Of a stretch of DNA of 64,000 nt, positions 34,901-42,866 are shown piece by piece. The notes under the pieces were generated by a model. That model was given only the letters and a program-made list of their open reading frames with translations, had not been told where the DNA came from and ran no database searches. The translations under genes and the position numbers were made by a program. This stretch comes from Marinobacterium mangrovicola (GTDB taxonomy: Bacteria; Pseudomonadota; Gammaproteobacteria; Pseudomonadales; Balneatricaceae), in assembly GCF_004339595.1 (NCBI RefSeq), contig NZ_SMFU01000008.1, forward strand, positions 62,001-126,000, given 5' to 3'. The number at the start of each line of letters is the position of its first letter. Position 1 is the first letter of the stretch.

Positions 34901-35057
34901 CATCGGCATCGTCGTGGTTACCGGGATGCTGATCGGCACCCTGTTTACGCTGTTTGTGCTGCCGACCATCTACAGCCTGATTGCGCGCAATCATGCACAG
35001 CCGTCCAAGCGTGATCTCGAAGCGGGCCTAGCCGTAGAGGAGCAATCTCATGCCTAA
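31980..35057 (+). CDS. RND efflux pump, MexI/AcrB type (HAE1 family)
   Basis: A proton-driven inner-membrane transporter of 1025 residues. It has the 12-helix RND layout with two large periplasmic domains; the proton-relay aspartate pair is in LVVDDAIVVVENIHRHIEEG (Asp400, Asp401). The N-terminus MTFTDLFIRRPILSI and the conserved FVTTPISQAIASANGIEYL resemble MexI, the pump of the SoxR-regulated MexGHI-OpmD system of Pseudomonas aeruginosa. No mexG-like gene is present. Likely substrates are redox-active or toxic aromatics, inferred from the SoxR control and from the neighbouring aromatic catabolism. Confidence 0.94.
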   Translation: MTFTDLFIRRPILSITLSTLILLVGLSSLFSLPVRQYPKMESATIVVTTQYPGASQEVMQGFVTTPISQAIASANGIEYLTSTSTMGRSEIRAKLVLNADADRAMTEVLAKVQQVKYRLPEGAFDPQIQKITDGVSAVQYLTFENDSQTIPEITDYISRVVQPLITSVPGVAGADVNGGQTYAMRLWVDPVKLAAYRLTAGDLSNALRANNVQAAPGALRGKDTLIPIQASTEVRSIQGFRDMVVKRADNSVVRLGDVATVELGGQNYDASFLGAGKRVVSIAITPTPDGNPLEIVAGVEALLPELRKAAPPGMEIVNVFDMARFVNASIDEVIKTLLEAVVIVIVVIFLFLGSFRSVIIPIVTIPLSLVGTAALMLMFGFSLNLLTLLAMVLAIGLVVDDAIVVVENIHRHIEEGLTPVKAAILGAREIVWPVIGMTITLAAVYAPIGLMGGLTGALFKEFAFTLACAVLVSGVVALTLSPMMSSALLNSSVSEGRLAQTIDRAMTSLANAYGRLLDRVLHARAAVLLVSVVVLAGIVFLFLGVKRELAPGEDQGYVFTAVKAPQYANVDYTERASKAVEGLFRQLPDYQNSFFLNGTDGQNNAFGGVVLTPWEERQMSASQVEATLNGRGSSVTGAYVTAFQPAPLPAGSGGLPVQMVLRAPAEFTELYSALENIKGAAWGSGLFAYVDSDLAFDSPLAKLTVDAAKAGEMGVSMSEIADTLAMLVGENYVNRFNWFDRSYDVIAQVPQDKRRGPQDLTGYYVRSQSGELLPLANLVDVNIQAAPNRLPQFDQMNAVTLSAVLMPGVTMGQAVDFLKSQPLPAGASIDWLSDSRQFVQEGNQLVISFGFALIVIFLVLAAQYESFRDPLVILVTVPLAICGALLPIWLGYTTMNIYTQIGLVTLIGLISKHGILMVSFANDIQRNEKLGPMAAMHKSAVIRMRPVLMTTAAMVAGLVPLLFAGGAGSASRFAIGIVVVTGMLIGTLFTLFVLPTIYSLIARNHAQPSKRDLEAGLAVEEQSHA

Positions 35058-36522
35058 GATTGTACAGATCAAGCGGCTCACTCTGCTGATAAGCCTGACC
35101 TCCCTGACCGCCGCCTGCTCGCTGGCGCCGGAGTATGAAAGACCGGCAGCGCCGGTGCCGGACAGCTGGCAGCAGCAGGAGGTTGTCGGTGCAAATACCG
35201 CTGCTCAGGCAGCTCAGCTTTTGGATTGGCAGAGCTTTGTGACCGATCCGGCGCTGGCCCGGATGGTTCAGGTGGCGCTGGATAATAACCGCGATCTGAA
35301 GCAGGCACTGCTCAACGTGGAAGCGGCCCGCGCCACCTACGGCATCCAGCGCAGCGAACAGCTGCCGGGGCTCAACCTTAACTCCGAGGGTCAGGGGCAG
35401 CGGCTGCCGGATGATCTGCGTACCCCCGGCAGTAACAATGTTCAGCACCAGTACCAGACCAACCTGGGGATGGCCGAGTTCGAGCTGGACCTGTTTGGCC
35501 GGGTGCGCAACCTCTCCGATGCTGCGCTGCAGGAGTACCTTGCCACCGAGGAGGCGGCCAACAGCGCCCGTATCAGCCTGGTGGCGGAGGTGATCCGTAC
35601 CTTCCTCGCCCGCAACGGTGCGCAGCAGCGTTATTCACTGGCCAACCGCACCCTGGAGGCACGGGAGGAGTCGCTGAAGCTGATCGCCGCCCGGCGTGAG
35701 TTTGGCGCAGCCACCGATCTGGATTACCAGGAGGCGCTGGGTCTGGTGCAGCAGGTGCGGGTGGAGCTGGAGCGGATCGACCGTGAGGTGCGCCAGGCCG
35801 GCAACGCGCTGATGCTGCTGACCGGCATCACCGAGGAGGATTCGCTGCTGCCGGCGGAGCCGGTTGCGGGCTACCTGATCCAGCAACAGCTGCAACCCGG
35901 CATGCCCTCGGAGCTGCTGGAACAGCGCCCCGATATTCGCGCTGCCGAGCGTCAGCTGATGGCGCGCAACGCCCGTATTGGCGCGGCGCGGGCGGCGTTT
36001 TTCCCGCGTATCTCGCTGACCGGTTCCTACGGCAGCGCCAGTGCCGAGTTGTCCGACCTGTTTTCCTCAGGGCAGCGCAGCTGGGCCTTTATGCCACGGC
36101 TGACGCTGCCTATTTTTGATGGCGGCCGTAACCAGGCTAATCTCGATCTCGCCGAAGTACGCAAGTCGATGGCCATCCAGGCCTACGAACAGTCGATCCA
36201 GCAGGCGTTTACCGATGTGGCGGATGCGCTGGTGGCCAACGATACTTTGCAAAGAGAGGAAAGCGCTCAGCGGGCCCTGGTAGGATCCAGTACCGAGGCG
36301 CTACGGTTATCGCAGTCACGCTATAACGCCGGTGTCGATGATCACCTGCGTTACCTGGAGGCGCAGCGTAATGACTTCAGCGCCAAGCGTGGCCTGGTAG
36401 ATGTTCAGACTCAGCGTCAATTGGCGCTGGTCGGCTTGTTCCGCTCGCTGGGCGGCGGCTGGCAGGGCGGTGGCTCTCAGACACTGAGTCCATCACTGCT
36501 TGCTAACACTGAAGGCCCTTAA
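35050..36522 (+). CDS. RND outer-membrane efflux channel lipoprotein (OpmD/OprM-like)
   Basis: The outer-membrane factor of the tripartite pump, 490 residues. The signal peptide ends in a lipobox (LTAACSLAPEYERP), so the protein is lipid-anchored as OprM is. Two repeats of the TolC/OEP fold follow; the conserved RPDIRAAERQLMARNARIGAARAAFFPRIS lies in the second half and PIFDGGRN near residue 355. It overlaps the pump gene by 8 bp, and an intrinsic terminator follows. Confidence 0.93.
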   Translation: MPKIVQIKRLTLLISLTSLTAACSLAPEYERPAAPVPDSWQQQEVVGANTAAQAAQLLDWQSFVTDPALARMVQVALDNNRDLKQALLNVEAARATYGIQRSEQLPGLNLNSEGQGQRLPDDLRTPGSNNVQHQYQTNLGMAEFELDLFGRVRNLSDAALQEYLATEEAANSARISLVAEVIRTFLARNGAQQRYSLANRTLEAREESLKLIAARREFGAATDLDYQEALGLVQQVRVELERIDREVRQAGNALMLLTGITEEDSLLPAEPVAGYLIQQQLQPGMPSELLEQRPDIRAAERQLMARNARIGAARAAFFPRISLTGSYGSASAELSDLFSSGQRSWAFMPRLTLPIFDGGRNQANLDLAEVRKSMAIQAYEQSIQQAFTDVADALVANDTLQREESAQRALVGSSTEALRLSQSRYNAGVDDHLRYLEAQRNDFSAKRGLVDVQTQRQLALVGLFRSLGGGWQGGGSQTLSPSLLANTEGP

Positions 36523-36535
36523 ATCCAGCGATTTT

Positions 36536-36572
36536 CCGGAGCGTTCCGGTTAATCGGGCGCTCCGGCTTTTT
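36536..36572 (+). terminator. Intrinsic terminator after the efflux operon
   Basis: CCGGAGCG pairs perfectly with CGCTCCGG across a 15-nt loop and is followed by CTTTTTA, 13 bp after the channel gene stop codon. It separates the efflux operon from soxR. Confidence 0.8.
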
Positions 36573-36618
36573 AGGACTAATCTAGACCAACCGAACAACG
36601 ATAAGAGAGGACAGGGCT

Positions 36619-37074
36619 TTGGATAAACCCGCAGGCCCCCCAAGAGAACTCAGCGTGGGCGAAGTATCCCAGCGCAGCGGTGTCGCCGTTTCGGCGATCC
36701 ACTTTTACGAATCCAAGGGGCTGATCATCAGCAAGCGCAACAACGGCAATCAGCGTCGTTATACGCCCAGCGTGCTGCGCTACCTGGCCATCGTCAAAGT
36801 GGCCCAGCGTGCCGGTATCCCCCTGGATGAGATCAAGGAGACCCTGGGCAGCTACGAATATGGCGTAAAGATCAGCCTGGAACACTGGAAGCAGGCGTCC
36901 TCGCGCTGGAGCGAGATTCTCAATAGCCGTATTGAAACCCTGCGTCGGCTACGTGACGAGCTGGACGGCTGCATAGGCTGCGGTTGTCTTTCACTGGACG
37001 ACTGTCCGCTGAAAAACCCGGATGACGTGCTCGGTGACGACGCCAGCGGGCCGGTGTTGCTGGAGCGCGAATAA
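36619..37074 (+). CDS. soxR: Redox-sensing regulator SoxR
   Basis: SoxR is a MerR-family dimer that senses redox-cycling compounds through a [2Fe-2S] cluster. The 151-residue protein has the winged helix-turn-helix ([21 protein letters not shown]), the dimer helix and the cluster motif [14 protein letters not shown] with Cys118, Cys121, Cys123 and Cys129 (C-x2-C-x-C-x5-C), all intact. The start is TTG 36619 with an AGAGAGGACAGG ribosome region. No SoxR box is visible directly before soxR; the one at 30626 in front of the efflux operon is the obvious target. Confidence 0.95.
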   Translation: MDKPAGPPRELSVGEVSQRSGVAVSAIHFYESKGLIISKRNNGNQRRYTPSVLRYLAIVKVAQRAGIPLDEIKETLGSYEYGVKISLEHWKQASSRWSEILNSRIETLRRLRDELDGCIGCGCLSLDDCPLKNPDDVLGDDASGPVLLERE

Positions 37075-37160
37075 TGGGATGATCCCGACAGGTTGCAGTT
37101 GCCTTCTGTGGCGGCGAAAGGAAAGATAGTGAGTCAATTCCCATTCCTTGAGGCGGTTGA

Positions 37161-37466
37161 ATGGCAAAGGGTTTTTTCCCCAAGCAGCACTGGGTCGAGG
37201 TGCTCGCCCATCTGGATAGCGACAGCACAGAACCTGTAGAGATCGAGCTCAACCAGTACGGTGTGATCGTCGATCACACGATGGTGTCGTTCATCACCGA
37301 TACCGACAAGGATATCCTGCTGGAGGTTGAGCGCGCCGGTTTGCTTAAGAGTGATTTTGCAGGCCTGGTGGTGCTTGAATACCGGGCGCCAGACTGCCTG
37401 CGGATTAGCGATGAAACCGCGGGGCAGAGCGTCGATGTAAGGGTGCTGGCGCTTAAAGACGACTGA
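37161..37466 (+). CDS. Small protein of unknown function
   Basis: I do not recognise this 101-residue acidic protein. It begins MAKGFFPKQHWVEVLAHLD, has no membrane segment or signal peptide and contains a probable alternating beta pattern (PVEIELNQYGVIVDHTMVSFI). The ATG follows an in-frame TGA directly and has a GAGG at 7 bp. The same 5' region holds a separate GTG at 37129 with a stronger ribosome site (AAAGGAAAGATA), which opens only a 37-codon frame overlapping the first codons of this gene. Its good codon usage supports that it is real. It ends 24 bp from the convergent nitroreductase gene. Confidence 0.6.
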   Translation: MAKGFFPKQHWVEVLAHLDSDSTEPVEIELNQYGVIVDHTMVSFITDTDKDILLEVERAGLLKSDFAGLVVLEYRAPDCLRISDETAGQSVDVRVLALKDD

Positions 37467-37490
37467 CGGGACAGGGCGCGTTCGCCAGTA

Positions 37491-38153
37491 TTAGAAAACC
37501 GCAAACTCCTCCAGCGGAACGCGGCTGGCGCGTAGCGAGTTGATCTGTTCCTCCTCATCGACGTAACCCAGGGCCAGGCCACAGGCCAGCATCAGCTCCG
37601 GAGGAGCCTGGGTAACCTCGTTAACGCTGGTGTGGAAAAAGGACCAGTAGCCCTGGGCACAGGTGCCTAGGCCTCGTGACTCCGCCAGCAGCATCAGGTT
37701 CTGCAGATACATCCCCAGATCCATCCATTGCCCCGGCCCCAGGCGCCGGTCGATATAGGCAAAGATGCCGACGCTGGCGCCGAATAGCTGGGAGTTCTTG
37801 GCGAACTGGGCGTGCCGCCCCTGTTTGTCATCACGGGCGATGCCGATCAAGCGGTAGAGATCTTCTCCCACCTCCTTGCGGCGCTCGTTATAGAGCTCCG
37901 GCAACGGGCGTGGATAGACCTCGTACTCCGGCGTGTCCATCGGTGCGCCGGACTCCAGCCGGTCTAGCATGTTAAGTTTCAGCCGCTCCAGTTTCTCGCC
38001 GGTCAGCACATACAGCTTCCAGGGCTGGAGGTTACCGTTGGATGGAGCCCTGGCCGCCAGTGTAAGGATCTCGCGCAGCAGCTCGTCCGCCACCGGCCGG
38101 TCGGTGAAGGCGCGGATGGTGCGGCGGTTAATAATGGCTGTATCGACGTTCAT
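37491..38153 (-). CDS. Nitroreductase family FMN oxidoreductase
   Basis: An FMN-dependent NAD(P)H nitroreductase, 220 residues. The FMN-binding N-terminus RRTIRAFTDRPV, the AARAPSNGNLQPWKLYV motif and the C-terminal GYWSFFHTSVNEV/ACGLALGYVDEEE segment are as in the NfsB/PnbA-like family. It lies 28 bp after livF on the same strand and is the last gene of the long benzoate cluster. The substrate is unknown; a nitroaromatic such as nitrobenzoate, or quinones, are possible, and the DUF4863 gene at the other end makes the first of these worth testing. Confidence 0.85.
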   Translation of the reverse strand: MNVDTAIINRRTIRAFTDRPVADELLREILTLAARAPSNGNLQPWKLYVLTGEKLERLKLNMLDRLESGAPMDTPEYEVYPRPLPELYNERRKEVGEDLYRLIGIARDDKQGRHAQFAKNSQLFGASVGIFAYIDRRLGPGQWMDLGMYLQNLMLLAESRGLGTCAQGYWSFFHTSVNEVTQAPPELMLACGLALGYVDEEEQINSLRASRVPLEEFAVF

Positions 38154-38181
38154 TAAATCACCTCATCCCTGGGGCCGGGCG

Positions 38182-38889
38182 TCAGACGCCCAGCCACTGG
38201 TGCTGTGTTGCTTTGTCCTCACGGATCTCGTTGGCGCTGCCACGCCAGACCACCTGGCCCTTACCGATGATCGACACATCGTCCGCGAGGCTGGTGGCGA
38301 AACCGAAGTTCTGTTCCACCAGCAGGATAGTCAGCCCCTGCTGTTTCAGGACGCTCAACTGCTTGTGGATCTGCTTGACGATAATCGGCGCCAGACCTTC
38401 GGTGGGCTCGTCCAGAATCAGCAGTTTCGGGTTCATCAGCAGAGCCCGGGCGATGGTCAGCATCTGCTGCTCGCCGCCGGAGAGTTCGTCACCATAGTTT
38501 CCGGCGCGCTCCTTGAGACGGGGAAACGCCTCGTAGATCTTCTCCAGAGTCCAGCCATTATCACCGCCGCGGTGTTGAAACCGACGCTGGGTGAGCTCCA
38601 GATTTTCCAACACGGTTAACGATGGGAAAATATCTCGGGTTTCCGGCACATAGGCGATCCCCATATCGGCCACCTTGAACGGCTGCCGACCGGAGATCTG
38701 TTCGCCATCGAACTCTACCGCGCCCGACTTGGCTTTCAACAGTCCCATCACGGTTTTCAGCGTGGTGGATTTACCCGCGCCGTTTCGACCCAGAATGGCG
38801 TGCACACGGCCGGGTTTAACCTGAAGGGAAACATCGAACAGAACCTGAGTCTCGCCGTATCCTGATTGCAGTTCGTTAATATCAAGCAT
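38182..38889 (-). CDS. ABC importer ATPase, LivF family
   Basis: One of two ATPases of a branched-chain-amino-acid-type (HAAT) importer; 235 residues from the ATG at 38889 (MLDINELQSGYGETQVLF). Walker A is GRNGAGKST, the ABC signature LSGGEQQM and Walker B LLILDEPTEGLAP. It overlaps livG by 8 bp. The whole importer lies inside the benzoate cluster, so I infer benzoate or a related aromatic acid as its substrate, as for Hba-type importers of Rhodopseudomonas. Confidence 0.92.
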   Translation of the reverse strand: MLDINELQSGYGETQVLFDVSLQVKPGRVHAILGRNGAGKSTTLKTVMGLLKAKSGAVEFDGEQISGRQPFKVADMGIAYVPETRDIFPSLTVLENLELTQRRFQHRGGDNGWTLEKIYEAFPRLKERAGNYGDELSGGEQQMLTIARALLMNPKLLILDEPTEGLAPIIVKQIHKQLSVLKQQGLTILLVEQNFGFATSLADDVSIIGKGQVVWRGSANEIREDKATQHQWLGV

Positions 38890-39625
38890 CGTCCCAAGCC
38901 CCAAGATAGATTTGCTGTAACATCTCGCTTTCGCGCGCCTCGCCGGGCGTGCCTTCAAACACCACTTCGCCGTAGTTGAGCACGGTCATGCTGTCGGCCA
39001 CATCGAAGGCCAGGTCCATATCGTGTTCGATAATGACGATGGTCAGTTCCCGCGACAGGCGCCCGAGCAGGCGGTGAAAAGCGCCGATCATCTCCGGGCC
39101 AACGCCGGAAGTGGGCTCATCCATCAGCAGCACGCTGGGCCGGGTCGCAAGCGCGAGGCCAACCTCCAACTGACGCCGGATACCGTAGGAAACATCCGAT
39201 ACTCTGGCACCCAGGTTATCTTCCAGCCCGACCTGTTCGGCGGTATCGCGTACGATCGCCTTAACGTCCGCATCCTGGAGTGAATCTTTCCAGAACCACA
39301 TCGACTTTGAAGTGGATACCGCGGCCGCCAGCCCCAGGCTCTCTCCGATGGTGATGCCGTCAAACAGGGTGTTCTGCTGGTAGCTGCGGGAGAGGCCAAA
39401 GCGAGCCCGCTTCTCCACTGACCAATCGCCAACCTCCTGACCATTGACCTTGATTGAGCCGGAGTCAGGAATGATTTCGCCCACCAACTGGTTGAACAGA
39501 GTGGTCTTGCCGGCGCCGTTAGGTCCGAGAATCACGCGGCGTTCACCCTTTTCCAGGCGCATGCTCACGTTCTTGGTGACTTCCAGAGCGCCGAAGCGTT
39601 TACATAGATCGGACACCTCTAACAT
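38882..39625 (-). CDS. ABC importer ATPase, LivG family
   Basis: The second ATPase of the HAAT importer, 247 residues. Walker A is LGPNGAGKTTL; the LivG-type insertion and the signature region DVSYGIRRQLEVGLALATRP and Walker B VLLMDEPTSG are present. The signature deviates from LSGGQ (SYGIRRQ), which is normal for LivG. It lies between the permease gene and livF with 1-bp spacing upstream. Confidence 0.92.
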   Translation of the reverse strand: MLEVSDLCKRFGALEVTKNVSMRLEKGERRVILGPNGAGKTTLFNQLVGEIIPDSGSIKVNGQEVGDWSVEKRARFGLSRSYQQNTLFDGITIGESLGLAAAVSTSKSMWFWKDSLQDADVKAIVRDTAEQVGLEDNLGARVSDVSYGIRRQLEVGLALATRPSVLLMDEPTSGVGPEMIGAFHRLLGRLSRELTIVIIEHDMDLAFDVADSMTVLNYGEVVFEGTPGEARESEMLQQIYLGAWDDA

Positions 39626-39626
39626 C

Positions 39627-40664
39627 TCAGTGCTCCTTTTTCAGTCCGGCGTGGGAGAGGCTGTGCTCTTTGGTTTTCTCTTTGGCCTGCTTTGGGGCTT
39701 GTTCTTTTTGCACTCTCTTGGCGCATCTTTTGGCAATACGGTGCTCGATTTCGCCATAGATACCGCGGGCTCCGGCCATCACTACGATGATCAGGATAAT
39801 GCCGACGATCAGATGCCAGTGATCGGTGTAATTGCTGACTTCGTGCTTGAGCAGGACGAAGGCCGCAGCGCCGATAATCGGCCCGATCAACGTGCCGAGC
39901 CCACCCAGAATAACGATTACCAACGCTTCACCTGAGTGGGTCCAGGAGAGCAGGTTGGGTGAAATGAACATGATGTGCTGGGCACTCAGGGAGCCGGCCA
40001 GACCTAAAATCAGACCAGACAGAGCGAACACCTGGGCTTTGATCTGCACCACATTCTGTCCCAGTGCGCGGGAGCGTTTCTCGTTGTGCATGATGCCAAC
40101 AAGGCTGCGGCCCAGGCCGGAGGTGAGAATGCGCCAGGCAAACAGGTAGGCGACCAACAGGCAGGCCAGGCAGAGCAGGGCAAACTGCTTGGAGTCGAAC
40201 AGATCAATGCCGATCATGCTGAGGTCCAGGCGTGGAATGCCAGCCATGCCGTTGTCGCCGCCGAGGTAAGAGGACTCAAACACAAAGGAGTAAGCCATCT
40301 GACCGAAGGCGAGGGTGGCCATGATGAAGTAGATACCATGTGTCTTGGAGCAGATGGTGCCGATCACCCAGGAAACCGCGCCGGTAATCAGTGCCGCTAT
40401 GCCCATGGCGAGCAGCGGGTGCAGACCGAGCTTGGCGGTAAATATCGCAAAGATATAAGCGCCCACGCCGGCCAGGGCGCCATGACAGAGTGAGACCATG
40501 CCGCCAAAGCCGGCCACCAGGTCAAGCGCCAGAACGATCATCGCCAGTATGATGATCTCGGTGAGTATTTCGACACCGAAGTACTCGGCGGTGAAAGCAG
40601 CGTAGATGCAGGCAAGCGTGAACAGCAGAAGGACCGCAGTGCGCAGTGGTGTCTGGTAAAACAT
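39627..40664 (-). CDS. ABC importer permease, LivM family
   Basis: A membrane permease of 345 residues with about nine hydrophobic segments and the family motif GFGGMVSLCHGALAGVGAY; the cytoplasmic coupling region EKRSRALGQNV is present. The C-terminus carries an unusual Lys/Glu-rich tail of about 40 residues (AKRCAKRVQKEQAPKQAKEK and beyond), which is not part of the permease fold. It is 3 bp from the livH-type gene. Confidence 0.9.
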   Translation of the reverse strand: MFYQTPLRTAVLLLFTLACIYAAFTAEYFGVEILTEIIILAMIVLALDLVAGFGGMVSLCHGALAGVGAYIFAIFTAKLGLHPLLAMGIAALITGAVSWVIGTICSKTHGIYFIMATLAFGQMAYSFVFESSYLGGDNGMAGIPRLDLSMIGIDLFDSKQFALLCLACLLVAYLFAWRILTSGLGRSLVGIMHNEKRSRALGQNVVQIKAQVFALSGLILGLAGSLSAQHIMFISPNLLSWTHSGEALVIVILGGLGTLIGPIIGAAAFVLLKHEVSNYTDHWHLIVGIILIIVVMAGARGIYGEIEHRIAKRCAKRVQKEQAPKQAKEKTKEHSLSHAGLKKEH

Positions 40665-40667
40665 CGC

Positions 40668-41534
40668 TTATCCTCCCTTAGCCGGAAAGAGACCGCTTGG
40701 GCGCATGACCAGAACCAGTGCCAGTAGCACATAGATCATCACCGAAGCGAGTTGAGGCGCGAAAACGGCACCGAAGGTCTGCACAAAGCCGTAGATCAGT
40801 GAGCCGACGATGGCACCTTTCAGGCTGCCGAGACCTCCGATTACGATCACGATCAGTGTGGGAATCAGGATATCCACACCCATCTCCGGCACCACGGAGA
40901 GCAGTGGTGCGGCCACTGCTCCTGCAAGGCCAGCCAGTGCACAGCCGACACAGAACACCAGGAAGAAGAGACGCTCCACGTTGATCCCCAGGCAGGCGGC
41001 CATTTTGTCATTATCGACACCTGCGCGGATCATCGCACCCAGCTGTGTTTTGGTGAGCATCAGGTGGAGTACCACCAGGGCTACCAGTCCCACTGCCATC
41101 ACGAAAAAGCGGTATACCGGGTATTCGATGCCACCGATGCTGACGCGGCCGGCCAGCAGTTCTGGCACATCAAGGGCCAGTGCGAGATCACCCCAGATCA
41201 GCCGGGTGATATCGAGCAGCGCAAAGATTAGGCCGAAGGTTACCAGCACCTGAGCCATGGGACCGCTGGAGCGCATCCGCTTGATCAGGAACTGATAGAG
41301 GATCAGCCCCAGCACGGCGACCGCGAAAGGCGCCACCAGAACCCCCGCCCAGTAGCCCATCGATGCGGCGACACTGGCGGCGATGTACGCGCCCAGCGCA
41401 TAGAGTGCACCGTGCGCGAGATTGACGAAGTGCATGAGTCCGAAAATAACCGTCAGCCCGACGGATAACAGAAACAGCAACATCGATAGCTGCAGAGCAT
41501 TAAGCAGCTGCAGTATCCAAAAACTGATATCCAT
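40668..41534 (-). CDS. ABC importer permease, LivH family
   Basis: The first membrane permease of the importer, 288 residues from the ATG at 41534 (MDISFWILQLLNALQLSML, preceded by GGGGAAAG). It has eight or so hydrophobic segments and the LivH motif VIFGLMHFVNLAHGALYALGAY. The in-frame upstream extension to 41585 overlaps no coding similarity. It lies 66 bp after the binding-protein gene and just before livM. Confidence 0.9.
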   Translation of the reverse strand: MDISFWILQLLNALQLSMLLFLLSVGLTVIFGLMHFVNLAHGALYALGAYIAASVAASMGYWAGVLVAPFAVAVLGLILYQFLIKRMRSSGPMAQVLVTFGLIFALLDITRLIWGDLALALDVPELLAGRVSIGGIEYPVYRFFVMAVGLVALVVLHLMLTKTQLGAMIRAGVDNDKMAACLGINVERLFFLVFCVGCALAGLAGAVAAPLLSVVPEMGVDILIPTLIVIVIGGLGSLKGAIVGSLIYGFVQTFGAVFAPQLASVMIYVLLALVLVMRPSGLFPAKGG

Positions 41535-41600
41535 GAAACTTTCCCCAGGAACTTTGCCCAGGGCCGGACACGAGGTCCGACCCATTGCTTGTGAGCTAGC

Positions 41601-42758
41601 TTAGAGAGAACAGCCGTCTGCCGGAGCCTTGGTGGTAGGCAGCTGGGCAAGTACCTTCTGCGTCAGGCCATCGCCCTCGGCAACGGTCTCATACACGTAC
41701 AGGGGTTGGACGATGTTGTTGCTGGCCGGGTCGATGTGGACCTCGCCACGGGGGCCGGTGAAGGAGACCTTGGAGATCGCCGCGGCGATCGACTCGCGGT
41801 CATCAGCTCCACCCTTGATCGCCAGTGCGAGCGCATGGGCGGCATCGTAGCCCGCCACCGAGTATTCGGAAGGTGAGCGGCCCTCGTTCAGCTGCTGAAA
41901 CTTCTGCACGAAGCTGTTGTTCATGTCGGAGTCGATGGTGGGCACATAGTGCAGCACGGTCTTCACACCAATAGCGGCGGGGCCTTCGGCGTTAACGTAC
42001 AGCGGGGAGGTGAGGAAGCCCGAGCCCATCAGCGGCAGGGATGACTTCAGGCCGAAGCTGTCGTACTGCTTGACGAAGGAGATTGCCTCGCCGCCGGCAT
42101 AGAAGGTGTAGATCGCTTCGGCGCCGGAGGATTTTGCCTTGGCCAGGTACGGGCCGAAGTCCTTGGTTTTACGGAACGGGGTGTATTCGCTGCCGACCAC
42201 CTGGCCGCCAGCGGCCTCGAAGGTCTTGGTGAACGCCTCGATCATCTCATGGCCGGCGGTGTAGTCCGGCGCCATGGTGTAAACCTTGGTGATGCCCTGG
42301 TCGTAAACCCACTGGCCCATGGGGCCGTTGACCTGGCTGTTGGAGAAGGAGAAACGGGAGATATAGGGGCTGCAGCTGGAACCGGTGATGCTGTCGTTAC
42401 CGGCGTTGGTCACCATCAGCGGGACCTTGGCGCCGTGGACGAAATCACGCAGTGCGCCGGCAACGGCGGAGGAGACGATACCGGTCATCACATCGACCTT
42501 ATCCTGCAGCACCAGCTTGCGGGCCTTGGCCAGGGACTTGCCCGGGTCCGCTTCACTGTCTTCCTTGACGATCTCTATATCGAGGTCTGGCCCAAACTCC
42601 TGAAGTCCGAGGTTGAAACCTGCTTCGATCTCGTTGCCCAGTGCGGCGTAAACGCCGGAATAGGGCAGCAGCATACCCACTTTGACAGTCTCGGCACTGA
42701 CATTTGCTACGTTAAACGCGCCCAGGGTCAGTGCAGCGGCGATGGCCACTTTCTTCAT
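41601..42758 (-). CDS. Periplasmic substrate-binding protein of a HAAT importer
   Basis: A type I periplasmic binding protein of 385 residues (ATG at 42758), with a signal peptide cut after about residue 22 (NVANVSA) and the family start VKVGMLLPYSGVYAALG. It has the usual two-lobe LivJ-like layout with AGYDAAHALALAIKGG near the C-terminus. The location between boxR and the permeases makes benzoate or another aromatic acid the likely ligand. Its leader carries a repeated AAN motif (AATAAGAATAA) directly before the AGGAG ribosome site, shared with several genes of the cluster. Confidence 0.88.
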   Translation of the reverse strand: MKKVAIAAALTLGAFNVANVSAETVKVGMLLPYSGVYAALGNEIEAGFNLGLQEFGPDLDIEIVKEDSEADPGKSLAKARKLVLQDKVDVMTGIVSSAVAGALRDFVHGAKVPLMVTNAGNDSITGSSCSPYISRFSFSNSQVNGPMGQWVYDQGITKVYTMAPDYTAGHEMIEAFTKTFEAAGGQVVGSEYTPFRKTKDFGPYLAKAKSSGAEAIYTFYAGGEAISFVKQYDSFGLKSSLPLMGSGFLTSPLYVNAEGPAAIGVKTVLHYVPTIDSDMNNSFVQKFQQLNEGRSPSEYSVAGYDAAHALALAIKGGADDRESIAAAISKVSFTGPRGEVHIDPASNNIVQPLYVYETVAEGDGLTQKVLAQLPTTKAPADGCSL

Positions 42759-42789
42759 GTGTAGACTCCTTATTCTTATTTTCGTCATA

Positions 42790-42832
42790 GGCCGGTTGTT
42801 CCAGCGCAGCAGGACCCGGCCGATCCGCTGCG
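42790..42832 (-). other. Hairpin-forming spacer between boxR and the importer genes
   Basis: Within the 108-bp gap, two mutually exclusive stems can form: GGCCGG/CCGGCC (42790-42821) and CGCAGC-GGA/TCC-GCTGCG with one bulge (42805-42832). Neither is followed by a U-tract on the - strand, so a processing or stabilising hairpin is more likely than an intrinsic terminator. Confidence 0.4.
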
Positions 42833-42866
42833 TGTTTATCGATACTCGGTATCGCCTGTTATGGCT

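Noticed and set aside
33420-34994. 524-codon frame on the - strand inside the RND pump gene
   Set aside because: Extreme His/Gln/Arg content typical of the antisense frame of a membrane protein; the pump on the other strand is unambiguous.
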